Below, in pieces: positions 49,611 through 57,201 of a stretch of DNA of 64,000 nucleotides; within the stretch, counting starts at the first letter, position 1, and every line of letters starts with the position of its first letter. Both the position numbers and the translations under genes were made by a program. The stretch is from contig JAJPKP010000034.1 of NCBI GenBank assembly GCA_021323675.1, forward strand, positions 62,001-126,000, in the 5' to 3' direction. This stretch comes from Pseudomonadota bacterium. GTDB lineage: Bacteria; Desulfobacterota; Binatia; Binatales; Binataceae. The notes under the pieces were generated by a model that was not told the DNA's origin, made no database searches, and saw only the letters and a program-made list of their open reading frames with translations.

Positions 49611-50432
49611 TCAATCTGCCGGGAACATCTTCATCACTTCCGGATGCGTAATCGTGAGCGATGAGAGGATCGTGTCGTAGGTTCCCTGCGTGAGCAGCTC
49701 TTGTGCGATCTTTCTCGTCAGCGACATCGCCGCGAACGCGGCCGCACCGCCGATGCTCAGGCGCGCAACCCCCGCGGCCTGCAGCTCGGCCACGGCCGGC
49801 ATCCCCGGCGAGAACATCACGTTGAGCGGCAAAGGCGATTTGCTCGCGATCTGCCCGATCACCGTCAGGTCGGTGAGGCCGGGCACGAACGCGCTGTCCG
49901 CCCCCGCATCCGCATAGGCCCGTATTCGGCGCATCGTTTCGTCAAGCCGCGCGTTCGCCTCGCCGATGCCGCGAAGATAAATGTCGGTGCGCGCGTTGAT
50001 CACCAGCGGCACGCCGGTCTCGATGGCGACCTCGCGGACCGCGCGGATTTTTTCCGCCAGCAGCGCGGGCGGTTCAGCCCTGTCTTCGATGTTCATGCCG
50101 ATCGCGCCGGTTTCCACGATTGCGCGCACCGTCTCCTTGACCTCGGCGATGGTCCGGCCGTAACCGGCTTCGAGATCGACGCTGAGCGGAATCTTTACCA
50201 CGCGCACCATGCGGCGAACCGCGTCCAGCAGGCGATCGTGCGGAATCTTCTGGCCGTCCGGGTAGCCGTTGGATGCCGCCAGGCCGGAACTGGTGGTGGC
50301 GATTGCCGGCGCGCCCGCAAGCTCGAACACGCGCGCGCTGGCGGCGTCCCATACATTGAGCAGCACAAGAATCCTGCCGGTGTGATGCAGCTTGCGAAAG
50401 GTTTCAGCCCGCTCGACTTGTTCGCTGCTCAT
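49611..50432 (-). CDS. Isocitrate lyase / phosphoenolpyruvate mutase family protein
   Basis: A 273-residue TIM-barrel protein. The family fold shows ILVLLNVWDAASARVFELAG, AIATTSSGLAASNGYPDGQK, PLSVDLEAGYGRTIAEVKET (metal-binding Asp/Glu) and GMNIEDRAEPPALLAEKIRA. VINARTDIYLRGIGEANARL gives the R-x-D block. The K-[KR]-C-G-H catalytic loop of true isocitrate lyases is absent, so it belongs to the PEP-mutase-like branch (C-C or C-P lyase). GGAG lies six bases before the ATG at 50432. The exact substrate is unknown. Confidence 0.88.
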   Translation of the reverse strand: MSSEQVERAETFRKLHHTGRILVLLNVWDAASARVFELAGAPAIATTSSGLAASNGYPDGQKIPHDRLLDAVRRMVRVVKIPLSVDLEAGYGRTIAEVKETVRAIVETGAIGMNIEDRAEPPALLAEKIRAVREVAIETGVPLVINARTDIYLRGIGEANARLDETMRRIRAYADAGADSAFVPGLTDLTVIGQIASKSPLPLNVMFSPGMPAVAELQAAGVARLSIGGAAAFAAMSLTRKIAQELLTQGTYDTILSSLTITHPEVMKMFPAD

Positions 50433-50524
50433 GACAGTCTCCGTTCGATCGTTCGAGATTGCCTGGCGACTGTTACAACACCCGGGAACCGAATCCGCGG
50501 GCCGCATTCAAACCGGGAAGCCGC

Positions 50525-50899
50525 CTACGCGGCGCGTTCGAGTGGGCCGCCGCAGTTCGGACATACATGATCCATCGCGCCGGCGCACTCCGCGCAGAAG
50601 GTGCATTGAAACGAGCATACGCGCGCATCCGGCCGATTCGGCAACGGCTTGCCGCATTTCTCGCAACCATGCTTGTGCGTGGTCATCAGCCGCAGCAATC
50701 CGCCATTCTCCTCTTCTCTGCCCGCGGCGCTGAGCAGGGCTTCGCGCGCCTTGGCGTTCTTTTCCTGGGCCGCGAGCGCGCGATAAATTCCCGCGCCGGC
50801 ATTCTCGAGCCTTCCCAGCAGAGCCATCTGCTCATGCCGCGAAAGTCCCACGAACAGCGATGCCATAACCTGCTCCGGCGCTGCGTCCTTGTTGCTCAT
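50525..50899 (-). CDS. DUF1272-type zinc-ribbon protein with helical N-terminus
   Basis: A 124-residue protein. The C-terminal 50 residues contain Cys pairs: HGCEKCGKPLPNRPDARVCS, FQCTFCAECAGAMDHVCPNC and GGPLERA. This is the DUF1272 zinc-ribbon pattern. The N-terminal 70 residues (ASLFVGLSRHEQMALLGRLE, then AGIYRALAAQEKNAKAREAL) form a helical hairpin that looks like a small helical-bundle partner domain. DUF1272 function is unknown. GAAGGAAG precedes the start. It lies 17 bases downstream of a thioesterase gene and is probably cotranscribed with it. Confidence 0.82.
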   Translation of the reverse strand: MSNKDAAPEQVMASLFVGLSRHEQMALLGRLENAGAGIYRALAAQEKNAKAREALLSAAGREEENGGLLRLMTTHKHGCEKCGKPLPNRPDARVCSFQCTFCAECAGAMDHVCPNCGGPLERAA

Positions 50900-50916
50900 C
50901 GAAACGTCTTCCTTCT

Positions 50917-51324
50917 TTACGATTTCTGTTCGAGCACCATCTGGGTCTGCGTGACGATCGCCACCAGGCGGCCGTCCGCATTCGTGACGCGCGTCTGCCA
51001 CACCATCGTACGTTTGCCGCGATGAATCGCGGAGCATTCCGCCCTTACGGTCGTTCCCGCCGGCGCGGGCGCGAGGAAGTTCGTTTTCGATTCGATTGTC
51101 GTAGTGCCCTGGCCGTCCTTGAGATTCAGGATGGTCGCACACGCGCCCAGCGTGTCGGCAAGCGACATGATTGCTCCGCCGTGCAGAACGGCGGGGCTGG
51201 TGCACAATTCCTTGTGCACCGCCATCTCGGCCGTGACCCTTTCCGGAGAAGCGCTCAGAAATTTTATTCCGAGCAAATCGGAAAAGGGCAACGGATTGTC
51301 GCGAATCTTCTCCAGCTCATTCAT
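50917..51324 (-). CDS. PaaI-type hotdog thioesterase
   Basis: A 135-residue hotdog-fold protein. The signature AVLHGGAIMSLADTLGACAT (H-G-G-x-x-x-x-[FL]-[AG]-D) lies near residues 45-64. GTTTIESKTNFLAPAPAGTT and VRAECSAIHRGKRTMVWQTR, ending in AIVTQTQMVLEQK, complete it. It hydrolyses acyl-CoA thioesters. The start at 51324 (MNELEKIRDNPLPFSDLLGI) is chosen; a longer open frame is not supported. It is divergent from the MocR gene across 162 bases. Confidence 0.88.
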   Translation of the reverse strand: MNELEKIRDNPLPFSDLLGIKFLSASPERVTAEMAVHKELCTSPAVLHGGAIMSLADTLGACATILNLKDGQGTTTIESKTNFLAPAPAGTTVRAECSAIHRGKRTMVWQTRVTNADGRLVAIVTQTQMVLEQKS

Positions 51325-51486
51325 CGTGCGCGCTCCTGCATGGCTCAGGTCCTGGTCCGCCGCGGCGCGGCAGATCGATCGGTACAACTATGCGCGCAGC
51401 GAGTGGACTTTTACATAGAGCCAAATCTTCCTCATTCGATAGAGCCACTTCCGGAGCCTGAAAATGAAGAATATGGTGGGTGCGAG

Positions 51487-52956
51487 ATGTTTCTGAAGCT
51501 TGACGGAAAAGGAGCGTTGTTCGAGCAGATCTATCGCGCCGTGCGCGCTGGAATTCTCGATGGCCGGCTTGCGCCGGGCTCGCGCGCGCCGGCCACGCGC
51601 GAACTCGCGCGGGAGCTTCACGTGTCGCGCAACGTCGCGATGATGGCGTATCAGCAGCTCATCGCCGAGGGCTACCTGGCCTCGCGCCGGGGCGCGGGAA
51701 CGTTTGTCGCGCACGAATTGCCGGAGCGCCTGACCACCGTCGGGCGCCGGCGCGCGGCTCGATCCCGCGACGCCCTGCCTTCACCGCGGCTGTCCGCATA
51801 CGCGCGGCGGACTCGCGAGGAGGCGGCGGTGGCTCCGCTCAGATGGGAGCCGCGGCGCGCGGCGCTGCCCTACGATTTTCGCTACGGACGCCCCGCCTTC
51901 GCCGATTTTCCCCACGACACCTGGTGCCGCATCCTGGCGCGCCGCGCGCGGCGCGCTACCATCCGCGATCTCGACTACCTTCCCGCCGAGGGGCTTCCCG
52001 CCCTGCGCGAGACTATCGCCGGCTACGCCGCCCGCGCCCGGGGAATCGAATGCTCGCCGGATCAGGTGATGGTGCTCTCGGGCTCGCAGCAGGCGTTCGA
52101 CCTCGCGGCGCGCGTGCTGATCGATCCCGGCGATACCGTGATTTTCGAAGAGCCTCACTACCGCGCCGGACGCATCGCGATGAAGGCCGCCGGCGCGCGC
52201 ATCGAAACGGTCGCCGTCGATGACCACGGGTTGCCGGTGGATCAGCTTGCGCACCGCTCCGCTTGCCGCATGGCAGTCGTCACTCCCTCTCATCAGTTTC
52301 CAACCGGCGCGGTAATGCCGCTCGCGAGGCGGCTCGAACTTATCCGATGGGCCAATCGCGCGGGCGCGTGCGTGTTCGAGGATGACTACGACAGCGAATA
52401 TCGCTACGAAGGGCGTCCGATCGAGGCGATGCGCGCGCTCGACGAATTCGGATGCGTGCTCTACGCGGCGACCTTTTCAAAGCTGATGTTTCCGGCGCTT
52501 CGGCTTGGCTACATGATCCTGCCCGACTCGATGGTCGATTCGTTCCGATCGGCAAAGGCGCTGGCGGATACGGGATGTCCGGCGCTGCCGCAGCTCGCGC
52601 TGGTGGACTTTATTCGCGAGGGCCACTTCGAGCGCCATCTCCATCGCCTCCGCGTGCGCAACGCGTCGCGGCGGGCGGCGATGCTCGAGGCGATCGATCG
52701 CTATCTCGGCAATCGCGCGCGAGTCACCGGCATCAATGCCGGCATCCATGCGCTGATCTGGCTGCCGGAGTTTCCGTTTCGCGAGACTCGCGAGATCAGG
52801 GCGCGCGCGGAGCGGCTCGGCGTCGGAGTCTATTCGGTGGGACCGTTCTACCTGAAGCCGCCGCCGCATGCGGGCCTGATTCTCGGCTACTCGTCGCTGC
52901 CTGAAAAGCAAATCGCCGAAGGCATCCGCAGACTCGCGGCCGCATTGAACTCCTGA
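51487..52956 (+). CDS. MocR-type transcription regulator (GntR HTH fused to aminotransferase fold)
   Basis: A 489-residue protein. Residues 1-75 are a GntR winged helix (LFEQIYRAVRAGILDGRLAP, ATRELARELHVSRNVAMMAY, EGYLASRRGAGTFV). The remainder is a type I aminotransferase fold with PLP lysine in YAATFSKLMFPALRLGYMIL and Y-x-x-[EG]-G-x-x-x-L before it. Such regulators (PdxR-like, EnuR-like) sense PLP or amino acids and often control nearby genes. The divergent thioesterase/DUF1272 pair is a likely target. A shared 162-base gap holds the promoters. The ATG at 51487 has a GGTGGG Shine-Dalgarno-like stretch. Confidence 0.9.
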   Translation: MFLKLDGKGALFEQIYRAVRAGILDGRLAPGSRAPATRELARELHVSRNVAMMAYQQLIAEGYLASRRGAGTFVAHELPERLTTVGRRRAARSRDALPSPRLSAYARRTREEAAVAPLRWEPRRAALPYDFRYGRPAFADFPHDTWCRILARRARRATIRDLDYLPAEGLPALRETIAGYAARARGIECSPDQVMVLSGSQQAFDLAARVLIDPGDTVIFEEPHYRAGRIAMKAAGARIETVAVDDHGLPVDQLAHRSACRMAVVTPSHQFPTGAVMPLARRLELIRWANRAGACVFEDDYDSEYRYEGRPIEAMRALDEFGCVLYAATFSKLMFPALRLGYMILPDSMVDSFRSAKALADTGCPALPQLALVDFIREGHFERHLHRLRVRNASRRAAMLEAIDRYLGNRARVTGINAGIHALIWLPEFPFRETREIRARAERLGVGVYSVGPFYLKPPPHAGLILGYSSLPEKQIAEGIRRLAAALNS

Positions 52957-52999
52957 GCCCGGCGAAACGCCGCGATCTTCGCGCTTACCAGGCGGCCCG

Positions 53000-53575
53000 C
53001 TACTTGCCCCTGATCGCCTTGCGCACCGGATGGTCGGGCGCAAGGGTGCACAGGCCGTCGCTTTCGATCTTGAGAGCGCAATTGAAGCGCGCGCGGAAAT
53101 TCTCGAGCGCAATCGCCGCCGTCAACTCGACGATTTGTTCGTCGCTGAAAAGCGCGCGCACTTCCTCGAACACCCGATCGGAAACATCCGCGGGCGTCCG
53201 CGTCATCCCCTCCGCGTAACCTAGCGCGGCTTTCTCGCGCCGATCGAACAGCGGACTCGTTTCGAACGACGACAGCGCCTCCAGTTGCTCGTCGGTGATG
53301 CCCGCGTCTCTGCCCACGGCAGAGTTGATATCCACTCAGAACGGACATCCGATCATCTGCGCCGCGCGCACCGACACCATAGTCTTGAGCCGCCCTTCGA
53401 CGACGGTCGATGCGCCGATCGCATTGCCGAGCCTTCCGGCCGCCAGCATGATCTCGGGCCGATGCGCCATCACCAGGCTCGGCGTAATCACGCGCCCGAA
53501 GAGCTCCACGTATTTCTGAAACGCCGGCTTCACGCTGTCCGGCGCTTTGTCGGGATCGATTCCTTGAATTCGCAT
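53000..53575 (-). CDS. AhpD-like CMD-family selenoprotein (CPF-Sec motif)
   Basis: A 191-residue protein if the TGA at 53336-53338 is read as Sec80. Just before it, MVSVRAAQMIGCPF, and just after it, VDINSAVGRDAGITDEQLEA, form the AhpD/CMD active site, where homologues read C-P-F-C. The TGA replaces the second Cys of the C-x-x-C pair. Before it lies DPDKAPDSVKPAFQKYVELF, and after it FDRREKAALGYAEGMTRTPA and ELTAAIALENFRARFNCALK, as in the family. A hairpin fitting a SECIS follows at 53308-53324. The protein would act as a peroxidase-like or redox enzyme. A bare nonsense mutation is unlikely given motif and hairpin. Confidence 0.88.
53308..53324 (-). promoter_or_regulatory. Bacterial SECIS-type hairpin of the CMD gene
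   Basis: On the mRNA, CUCUGCC pairs perfectly with GGCAGAG (7 bp) around the loop GUG. The loop starts 19 nt after the UGA, inside the coding frame, with G first, fitting the bacterial SECIS rule. Confidence 0.82.
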
Positions 53576-53684
53576 CGCTCCGCTTCTTCCGTGGTTTAAC
53601 TCACCTCATACCCCGATTCCGCGCGCGAGCCGACCCGCCCAGAGGCCACTTGCGCCTTCACGCGTGGAGCCAGTTTGCGAAAGG

Positions 53685-56600
53685 TCACCAGGTGTCGATG
53701 CAGGGGCGCTTTTTTCCGGTGCGCGGCGGAGGCGGCGGAGACGACCTCAGCGCGGCCATGATCCATTTGCGCGATTCGAGCGGATCGATGACGTCATCGA
53801 TCTCGAAGGTCGATGCGGTGTTGACCGCCTTGCCGTGCTTGTACATCCGATCGACCATCTCGTCGAACAGCGCCTTGCGCTTTTCGGGATCGTCGATCGC
53901 GGCGAGCTCCTTGCGATAGCCGAGCTTGACCGCGCCCTCCAGACCCATCCCGCCGAATTCTCCCGTCGGCCACGCCACCGTGAACATCGGCGCCTTGAAG
54001 CTGCCGCCCGCCATCGCCTGCGCGCCGAGCCCATAGCCCTTGCGCAGTACGATAGTGAAGAACGGAACGGTGATGCTCGCACCAACCACGAACATCCTTG
54101 CCGCGTGGCGCACGAGCCCGGTCTTTTCGATCTCGGGTCCGACCATGATGCCGGGGGTGTCGCACAGGAAGAGGATCGGGATGTCGAAAGCGTCGCACAG
54201 TTGCATGAAGCGCGCGGCCTTGTCGGCGCCGTTGCTGTCGATCGCTCCCGCCAGATGCACGGGATTGTTGGCGATCACTCCCAGCGGCCGCCCTTCGATC
54301 CGGATAAACGCCGTGATCATCCCTAGTCCGAAATGGCGGCGAATTTCGAGCACCGAACCGGTATCCGCCAGCGTTTCGATCACTTTGCGCACGTCGTAGA
54401 TGCGCAGCCGGTTTTCCGGGATGATGCCGCGCAAGAGCCGCTGGTCCGCGCAGTCCCAGCTCTCGATCGATCCCTGGAAATAAGAGAGATATTTGCGCGC
54501 GACCTCGACCCCCTCGCGCTCGTCTTCCACCGGGATGTCGACAACGCCGTTGGGCACCTGGACCTCGACGGGGCCGACTTCCTCGGGGCGGAAGATGCCG
54601 AGGCCGCCGCCCTCGATCATCGCGGGCCCGCCCATCCCGATATTGGAATTGCGCGTCGCGATCACCACATCGCAGCATCCAAGCAGCGCCGCGTTGCCCG
54701 CGAAGCATCGTCCCGAATTGACTCCCACCAGCGGAACCAGGCCGCTCAGCTTGCCCCAATAATTGAACGCCATGCAGTCCAGCCCGGCGACGCCGACGCC
54801 GTCGGTATCGCCCGGGCGGCCGCCGCCGCCCTCGGTGAAGAACACGACCGGCAACCGCGACTTGAGCGCGATCTCGAACATCCTGTCCTTCTTGCGATGG
54901 TTCTGCTGGCCCTGGGTTCCCGCCAGCACCGTGTAGTCGTAGGACATCACGATGCACTGGGCGCGCGCATCATCGAACAGATCGCCGTTGACCCGGCAGA
55001 TGCCGGCGATCATCCCGTCGGCGGGAGTGTTTTTGACGAGGTCCTCGATGGTGCGTCGGCGGCGCTGCGCCGCGATCACGATCGGACCGTATTCCACAAA
55101 CGTTCCGGGATCGCACAGATGATTGACATTCTCGCGGGCGGTCCGCTGCCCGGTCTTGCGCCGGCGCGCAACCGCGTCCGGCCGCGACGGATCGAGGCCG
55201 ATCAGGTGGCGTTCCTGCACCTCAGCCAGGTCCGGACGCACATGGTCGAGGTCGATCTCCTTATGCTCGGCGACTGTCTCCGCCTGAACTTCCGCCTCCT
55301 CGATAAAGGCAAGCGGATGTCCCTCGAAAACCGCATCGCCCGCCGCCACCAGAATTTGGCGCACGGTGCCGCCGACCGCGGCATGAATCACATGCTCCAT
55401 CTTCATCGCTTCCATCACGAAGAGCTGACGCCCCTTGTGGACGACGTCGCCTTCGTTCACGTCGATGGAAACGATCGTTCCCTGCATCGGCGCTTCGACC
55501 GCGACCATCCCCTCGGGCACCGCGATATCGACGGCGTGGGACGCCGCGATTGCCGGCGCCTCCTGCACCGCTACCGAACTGTCGCCGGATTTGCCGTGCA
55601 CCAGCACCGCCAGCGGATCGCGCGTGTCGATCCGCGCGCCGGCGAGCCTGGGCGCTACCGCGCGCTCGAAGAAGAGCCGGCGATGCGCCGAGGCGGACGC
55701 CGCGGTGAGGGTTTCGATGTGATCCTCGACGAACCGGGTGTAGAGGCGATTGGCCGCGAACTCCGGATGATTCAACAGGCTTTGCAAAAAGGCGAGATTG
55801 GTCGAAACGCCTTCAATCCTGAATTCGCAGAGCGCGCGGTACGCGCGGCGCACCGCGTCCGCAAAGTCTCGCGACGGAGAATGCGCAATCAGCTTGGCGA
55901 GCAGCGAATCGAAACCCGGATTGGTCGTGTAGCCCGCGTAGGCAAACGTATCGACTCGCAGTCCCGGACCCGACGGCGGCTCGAAAACCGCGACCGTTCC
56001 GCCCGACGGCTTCGCCGTCCCGTCCGCCCGCATCGATTCCATGTTGATTCGCGCCTGAATCGCGAACCCGCGCGGGCGGGGAATATCCTTCTGATCGAGG
56101 CCGAGCGCCGCAAGCGTTTTTCCCGCGGCGAGCTGGAGCTGCGCCTGCACCAGATCGACGCCGGTAACCTCCTCGGTCACCGTATGCTCGACCTGCAGGC
56201 GCGCGTTCGCCTCGATAAATGCGAACGAGTCGCCACCGTTCGCATCGACAAGAAATTCGAACGTGCCCAGATTGTTGTAGTGCGTTTCAGCGGCAAGCTT
56301 CACGGCGGCCGCGATTATCCGGTCGCGCAGATCGGGAGAAAGTCCAGGGCTCGGCGCAATCTCGATCAGCTTCTGGTTCTGCCGCTGAATCGTGCATTCG
56401 CGTTCCCACAGATGGCTCACGTGTCCGGCATTGTCGCCGAGAATCTGCACCTCGATATGCCGCGCGCGCGGCATCAACTGCTCGACGTAAACGTCGCCGA
56501 TGCCGAAGGCGGCGCGCGCCTCCGACTGGCAGCGTTTGTAAGCTTCCTCGATATCCTCGGCGCGATGGACGGCGCGGATTCCTCTGCCACCGCCGCCGCC

Positions 56601-57083
56601 GACCGCCTTGATCATGATCGCCGCATCCGGTCCCAGCGATGCGAAAAACTCGCGCACCTCTTCGAGGCTGGTCGCGCTGTCGGTGCCGCGCAGCACGGGG
56701 ATGCCCGCGCGCTCGGCCGCGATTCGCGCGCGAACCTTGTCGCCGAAAAGATCCAGCACCTCCGGATGCGGGCCGACAAAGACGATTCCCGCCTGATCGC
56801 ATCGCCGCGCGAACGCGGCGTTCTCGCTCAGAAATCCGTAGCCCGGATGGATGGCGTCGCAGCCTTCTTCCTGGGCAGCCGCAACGAGTTGCTCGATATC
56901 AAGGTAGGCGGATGCGCCCCTTCCCTTGAGCCCGCGCGCGGCGTCGGCCTTTCGCGTATGCAGCGAAGGAGCATCGTCTTCTGAAAACACCGCAACCGTC
57001 GCGACGCCCAGTTCCGCGGCGGCGCGAATTATGCGGATCGCAATTTCGCCTCGATTGGCAACCAGCAGCTTCTTGGGAAGCAT
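53685..57083 (-). CDS. Single-chain biotin-dependent acyl-CoA carboxylase
   Basis: A 1132-residue protein with all three parts in one chain. Biotin carboxylase is at about 1-450 (KLLVANRGEIAIRIIRAAAE, KAVGGGGGRGIRAVHRAEDI, ATP-grasp, FIEANARLQVEHTVTEEVTG). The biotin carrier is at about 525-600 (FVMEAMKMEHVI, biotinyl Lys561). Carboxyltransferase is at about 625-1110 (VVFFTEGGGGRPGDTDGVGV, ILFLCDTPGIMVGPEIEKTG, GLGAQAMAGGSFKAPMFTVA, WPTGEFGGMGLEGAVKLGYR). It carboxylates an acyl-CoA at the alpha carbon. The layout resembles long-chain acyl-CoA carboxylases, but the substrate is not decided by eye. The separate accA/B/C/D genes are not in the window. The C-terminus ends in a Pro run (SSPPPPPRTGK). 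Confidence 0.92.
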   Translation of the reverse strand: MLPKKLLVANRGEIAIRIIRAAAELGVATVAVFSEDDAPSLHTRKADAARGLKGRGASAYLDIEQLVAAAQEEGCDAIHPGYGFLSENAAFARRCDQAGIVFVGPHPEVLDLFGDKVRARIAAERAGIPVLRGTDSATSLEEVREFFASLGPDAAIMIKAVGGGGGRGIRAVHRAEDIEEAYKRCQSEARAAFGIGDVYVEQLMPRARHIEVQILGDNAGHVSHLWERECTIQRQNQKLIEIAPSPGLSPDLRDRIIAAAVKLAAETHYNNLGTFEFLVDANGGDSFAFIEANARLQVEHTVTEEVTGVDLVQAQLQLAAGKTLAALGLDQKDIPRPRGFAIQARINMESMRADGTAKPSGGTVAVFEPPSGPGLRVDTFAYAGYTTNPGFDSLLAKLIAHSPSRDFADAVRRAYRALCEFRIEGVSTNLAFLQSLLNHPEFAANRLYTRFVEDHIETLTAASASAHRRLFFERAVAPRLAGARIDTRDPLAVLVHGKSGDSSVAVQEAPAIAASHAVDIAVPEGMVAVEAPMQGTIVSIDVNEGDVVHKGRQLFVMEAMKMEHVIHAAVGGTVRQILVAAGDAVFEGHPLAFIEEAEVQAETVAEHKEIDLDHVRPDLAEVQERHLIGLDPSRPDAVARRRKTGQRTARENVNHLCDPGTFVEYGPIVIAAQRRRRTIEDLVKNTPADGMIAGICRVNGDLFDDARAQCIVMSYDYTVLAGTQGQQNHRKKDRMFEIALKSRLPVVFFTEGGGGRPGDTDGVGVAGLDCMAFNYWGKLSGLVPLVGVNSGRCFAGNAALLGCCDVVIATRNSNIGMGGPAMIEGGGLGIFRPEEVGPVEVQVPNGVVDIPVEDEREGVEVARKYLSYFQGSIESWDCADQRLLRGIIPENRLRIYDVRKVIETLADTGSVLEIRRHFGLGMITAFIRIEGRPLGVIANNPVHLAGAIDSNGADKAARFMQLCDAFDIPILFLCDTPGIMVGPEIEKTGLVRHAARMFVVGASITVPFFTIVLRKGYGLGAQAMAGGSFKAPMFTVAWPTGEFGGMGLEGAVKLGYRKELAAIDDPEKRKALFDEMVDRMYKHGKAVNTASTFEIDDVIDPLESRKWIMAALRSSPPPPPRTGKKRPCIDTW

Positions 57084-57201
57084 GAATCTTCGTTTACTCT
57101 CCCGTCATTCCCGATACATCGAGCCGCGAATCTTTTCGCCCGATCATTCAGATAAAAGCAAACTCCCGCGCAGTAGTGAAAGCGTGCCACAATGCGGCCC
57201 T

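Noticed and set aside
53000-53338. A separate short gene starting with GTG at 53335 after the TGA
   Set aside because: The two pieces together form one AhpD-like fold with the C-x-x-C site at the junction; no Shine-Dalgarno precedes the GTG.
54333-56984. An 883-codon open frame on the plus strand opposite the carboxylase
   Set aside because: It is antisense to clear BC/BCCP/CT motifs and its translation has no domain pattern.
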